Translations under genes and position numbers: made by a program
Source of the DNA: a bacterium
GTDB lineage: Bacteria > Verrucomicrobiota > Verrucomicrobiae > Limisphaerales > J093
Assembly: GCA_021839785.1 (NCBI GenBank)
Contig: JAKCAB010000664.1
Coordinates: 1 to 7,226 of the forward strand
Direction: 5' to 3'
Length of the DNA stretch: 7,226 nucleotides
In this document: one piece after another, positions 5,989 to 7,226 of the stretch
Layout: the number at the start of each line of letters is the position of its first letter
Numbering within the stretch: position 1 is the stretch's first letter
The notes under the pieces: generated by a model
What the model was told of the DNA's origin: nothing
Databases searched by the model: none
The model's input: only the letters and a program-made list of their open reading frames with translations

Positions 5989-6518
5989 AACTCCCGCTCA
6001 TCCTCGCTGGATTGTGCCTCGCCGCCCCCACGCTGGCGCAAGGCGTGTTAAAGTTCTCCAACTACAGCACCGTGGACGGCATCATCGCGCCGGTTTTCGA
6101 CTCGGACGGCGTGACGCGGTTGGGTTCGGCTTACTATGGCCAGTTGTACGCCGGACCTGCGGAATCGAGCCTCGCCCCGATCGGCTCTGCCATTCCGTTC
6201 AAAGACGCTGGCAACGTGGGCTCAGGGTTCATCATCGGCGGCTCAGTCACAGTTCCGACCGTGCCTGACTATTCCAAAGCCTTTGTCCAATTGCGCGCGT
6301 GGGAGGCCAGTGGCGGAACCTCGTTCGAAGCGGCTCAGGCCGCGAGCAGCAAGACCGGCGAGTCGCCGGTGTTCCAAGTTGTCGTGGGCTCGCGCTGGAT
6401 AGGGCTTCCCGCGCCATTGACCGGTCTGCAGAGTTTCGCGCTCGTCCCCGAGCCGGCGCCGGCGTGGCTGCTGGCGGTGGGTCTGGCCGCATTCGCTTTA
6501 GCGCGGCGGCAAGGCTGA
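5985..6518 (+). CDS. PEP-CTERM sorting-domain protein, paralog 3 of 3
   Basis: This 177-residue exported protein closes the tandem array. The same frame is open upstream to 5313, but ATG 5985 is chosen because it begins 'MKLPLILAGLCLAAPTLAQG', a signal peptide nearly identical in layout to paralog 2 (cleavage after A18), and overlaps the previous stop as ATGA. The body keeps 'IIAPVFDSDGVTRLGSAYYG', 'FIIGGSVTVPTVPDYSKAFV' and 'TSFEAAQAASS'. The sorting signal is VPEP at 154-157, a hydrophobic helix at about 158-173, and a compact RRQG end at 174-177. Unlike paralogs 1 and 2 it has no tail after the basic residues, which is the normal PEP-CTERM arrangement. It should be processed by the same exosortase system as its neighbours, whose genes are not in this window. 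The array is followed by a structured heptamer-repeat region from about 50 nt downstream. Confidence 0.9.
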   Translation: MKLPLILAGLCLAAPTLAQGVLKFSNYSTVDGIIAPVFDSDGVTRLGSAYYGQLYAGPAESSLAPIGSAIPFKDAGNVGSGFIIGGSVTVPTVPDYSKAFVQLRAWEASGGTSFEAAQAASSKTGESPVFQVVVGSRWIGLPAPLTGLQSFALVPEPAPAWLLAVGLAAFALARRQG

Positions 6519-6850
6519 AAGGTCAGGGCCAGGATCGCGCTGTCGTCGGCCAAAACCATCGGGGGCGAAACCCGAAAACCGAATTTCGAAGACCGAAGGA
6601 AGACCGAAGCCCGAAATCCGAAAGGTCGAAACGCGTCACCCCACCGCGCGGGTTTCAGTTTTCGGATTTGCTTCGGCTTTCGAGCTTCGGCTTTCGGCTT
6701 TTCCCGGCAGCCACGACTTGCCCGGACTTCAGCGCAACTCCGGGGCAACGCGGGCGGCGATTTCCAAGTTGCGAGGCGGCGAAACGCGTGCTTCGCTTTG
6801 AGCCGTTAACACCGCCGTCGTCCAAAACTGAATCGCTCGAAACCGAGTTT
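6519..6850. other. Gene-free region between the PEP-CTERM array and the aldo/keto reductase gene
   Basis: These 332 bases contain no credible gene on either strand. The first 48 nt show nothing distinctive. Roughly 6567-6707 is the inverted heptamer repeat described separately. The remaining 140 or so nucleotides before ATG 6851 must hold the reductase promoter if that gene has its own, but I see no convincing -35/-10 pair and no Shine-Dalgarno sequence. A 10-bp direct repeat, CGAAACGCGT, occurs at 6627-6636 and 6780-6789. Confidence 0.6.
6567..6707. repeat. Heptamer tandem repeat folded as a long inverted repeat (consensus NCCGAAR)
   Basis: From 6571 to 6631 the plus strand reads as successive 7-nt units: CCCGAAA, ACCGAAT, TTCGAAG, ACCGAAG, a 4-nt GAAG interruption, ACCGAAG, CCCGAAA, TCCGAAA and a final 8-nt unit ending TCGAAA. 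From about 6653 to 6698 the same heptad appears in the opposite orientation (TTTCGGA, CTTCGGC, TTTCGAG, CTTCGGC, TTTCGGC). The arms can pair: 6571-6598 with 6671-6698 at 22 of 28 positions, and 6617-6631 with about 6652-6666. It lies downstream of the PEP-CTERM array and may end or stabilise that transcript, or be a dispersed intergenic repeat. I recall similar CCGAAA/TTTCGG repeats in verrucomicrobial intergenic DNA, but this is memory and not a search result. Confidence 0.75.
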
Positions 6851-7226
6851 ATGAAGACGCACCCCGCGAATCCCTCGTCCCCGAACCGCCGCGAATTTCT
6901 CACCCGCTCGGCCGCGCTGCTGGGCGCCGCCTGGCTTGGGCCCGTCGCCCTGCCGGCCGAGGCCAAGCGCACCCACGCGGACCAGGTCACGCTCGGCCGC
7001 ACCGGCGTCCAGTGCAGCCGCCTGGGCATGGGCACCGGCACCAACAGCGGCCAAGTTCAGCGGGCGCTCGGCAAAGACACGTTCACCAAGCTGGTCCATT
7101 ACGCCTATGACCAGGGCATCACCTACTTCGATTGTGCCCAGAGCTACGCCACCTTCGAGTGGCTCGGCGGCGCCATCAAGGGCCTGCCCCGCGAGAAACT
7201 GTTCATCCAGTCCAAGATCGGCGGCC
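6851..7226 (+). CDS. Tat-exported aldo/keto reductase, N-terminal part (3' truncated by window edge)
   Basis: The first 125 codons are present and the frame is still open at the window end. The N-terminus has a twin-arginine signal: 'NRREFLTRSAALLG' (R13-R14), a hydrophobic stretch to about residue 34 and likely cleavage near AEA38. The mature part opens with 'VTLGRTGVQCSRLGMGTG' (46-63), the usual first strand of the aldo/keto reductase barrel. 'YFDCAQSY' (92-99) supplies the catalytic Asp94 and Tyr99, and 'LFIQSKIGG' (117-125) the catalytic Lys122. The His of the tetrad lies beyond the edge. The enzyme should reduce a carbonyl with NAD(P)H, or oxidise an alcohol. Folding with cofactor before export would explain the Tat route, which is common for AKR proteins in Verrucomicrobiota and Planctomycetota. 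ATG 6851 is chosen because it precedes the Tat motif at normal distance. The substrate is unknown. Confidence 0.9.
   Translation, partial: MKTHPANPSSPNRREFLTRSAALLGAAWLGPVALPAEAKRTHADQVTLGRTGVQCSRLGMGTGTNSGQVQRALGKDTFTKLVHYAYDQGITYFDCAQSYATFEWLGGAIKGLPREKLFIQSKIGG

Noticed and set aside
6571..6698. A possible CRISPR array in the repeated CCGAA region
   Set aside because: The repeat unit is 7 nt and contiguous, with no spacers and with inverted halves. This is not CRISPR architecture, and no cas gene is present.

Overview
The window is GC-rich bacterial DNA with dense genes. The best guess for its source is the Verrucomicrobiota, near the Pedosphaera/Limisphaerales group. That guess rests on a local family of short secreted PEP-CTERM proteins beginning '...LAQGTLDF', a Gfo/Idh/MocA-type oxidoreductase, a CE15-like secreted esterase, a Tat-exported aldo/keto reductase, and intergenic palindromes of the kind I associate with such genomes. 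It is inferred from gene content, since no rRNA or marker tree is available here.

Layout. (1) Bases 1-3315, plus strand: the 3' end of a Gfo/Idh/MocA oxidoreductase, a GNAT acetyltransferase, and, 3 nt further on, a 754-residue secreted protein built from two tandem CE15-like alpha/beta-hydrolase modules. The first module keeps a Ser nucleophile; the second has Thr in its place. (2) 3316-3587: a gene-free convergent region holding several small perfect hairpins and a diverged 23-bp direct repeat. (3) 3588-3977, minus strand: a lone nuoA (complex I subunit A). (4) 3978-4233: a gene-free stretch dominated by a 125-bp imperfect palindrome. (5) 4234-4668, minus strand: a hotdog-fold acyl-CoA thioesterase. 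(6) 4669-4792: a divergent upstream region. (7) 4793-6518, plus strand: three tandem paralogous PEP-CTERM proteins, each joined to the next by an ATGA stop/start overlap. (8) 6519-6850: gene-free, with a heptamer repeat arranged as a long inverted repeat. (9) 6851 to the edge, plus strand: the 5' part of a Tat-exported aldo/keto reductase.

The genes do not form one obvious pathway. The CE15-like protein, the oxidoreductase and the aldo/keto reductase would fit carbohydrate or plant-polymer breakdown. The PEP-CTERM trio would be exported and processed by an exosortase encoded elsewhere. NuoA and the thioesterase are housekeeping functions. I see no defence system, CRISPR array, RNA gene, transposase or phage gene. 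The most noteworthy items are the degenerate second hydrolase module, the translationally coupled PEP-CTERM array with unusual C-terminal tails, and the three structured intergenic regions.
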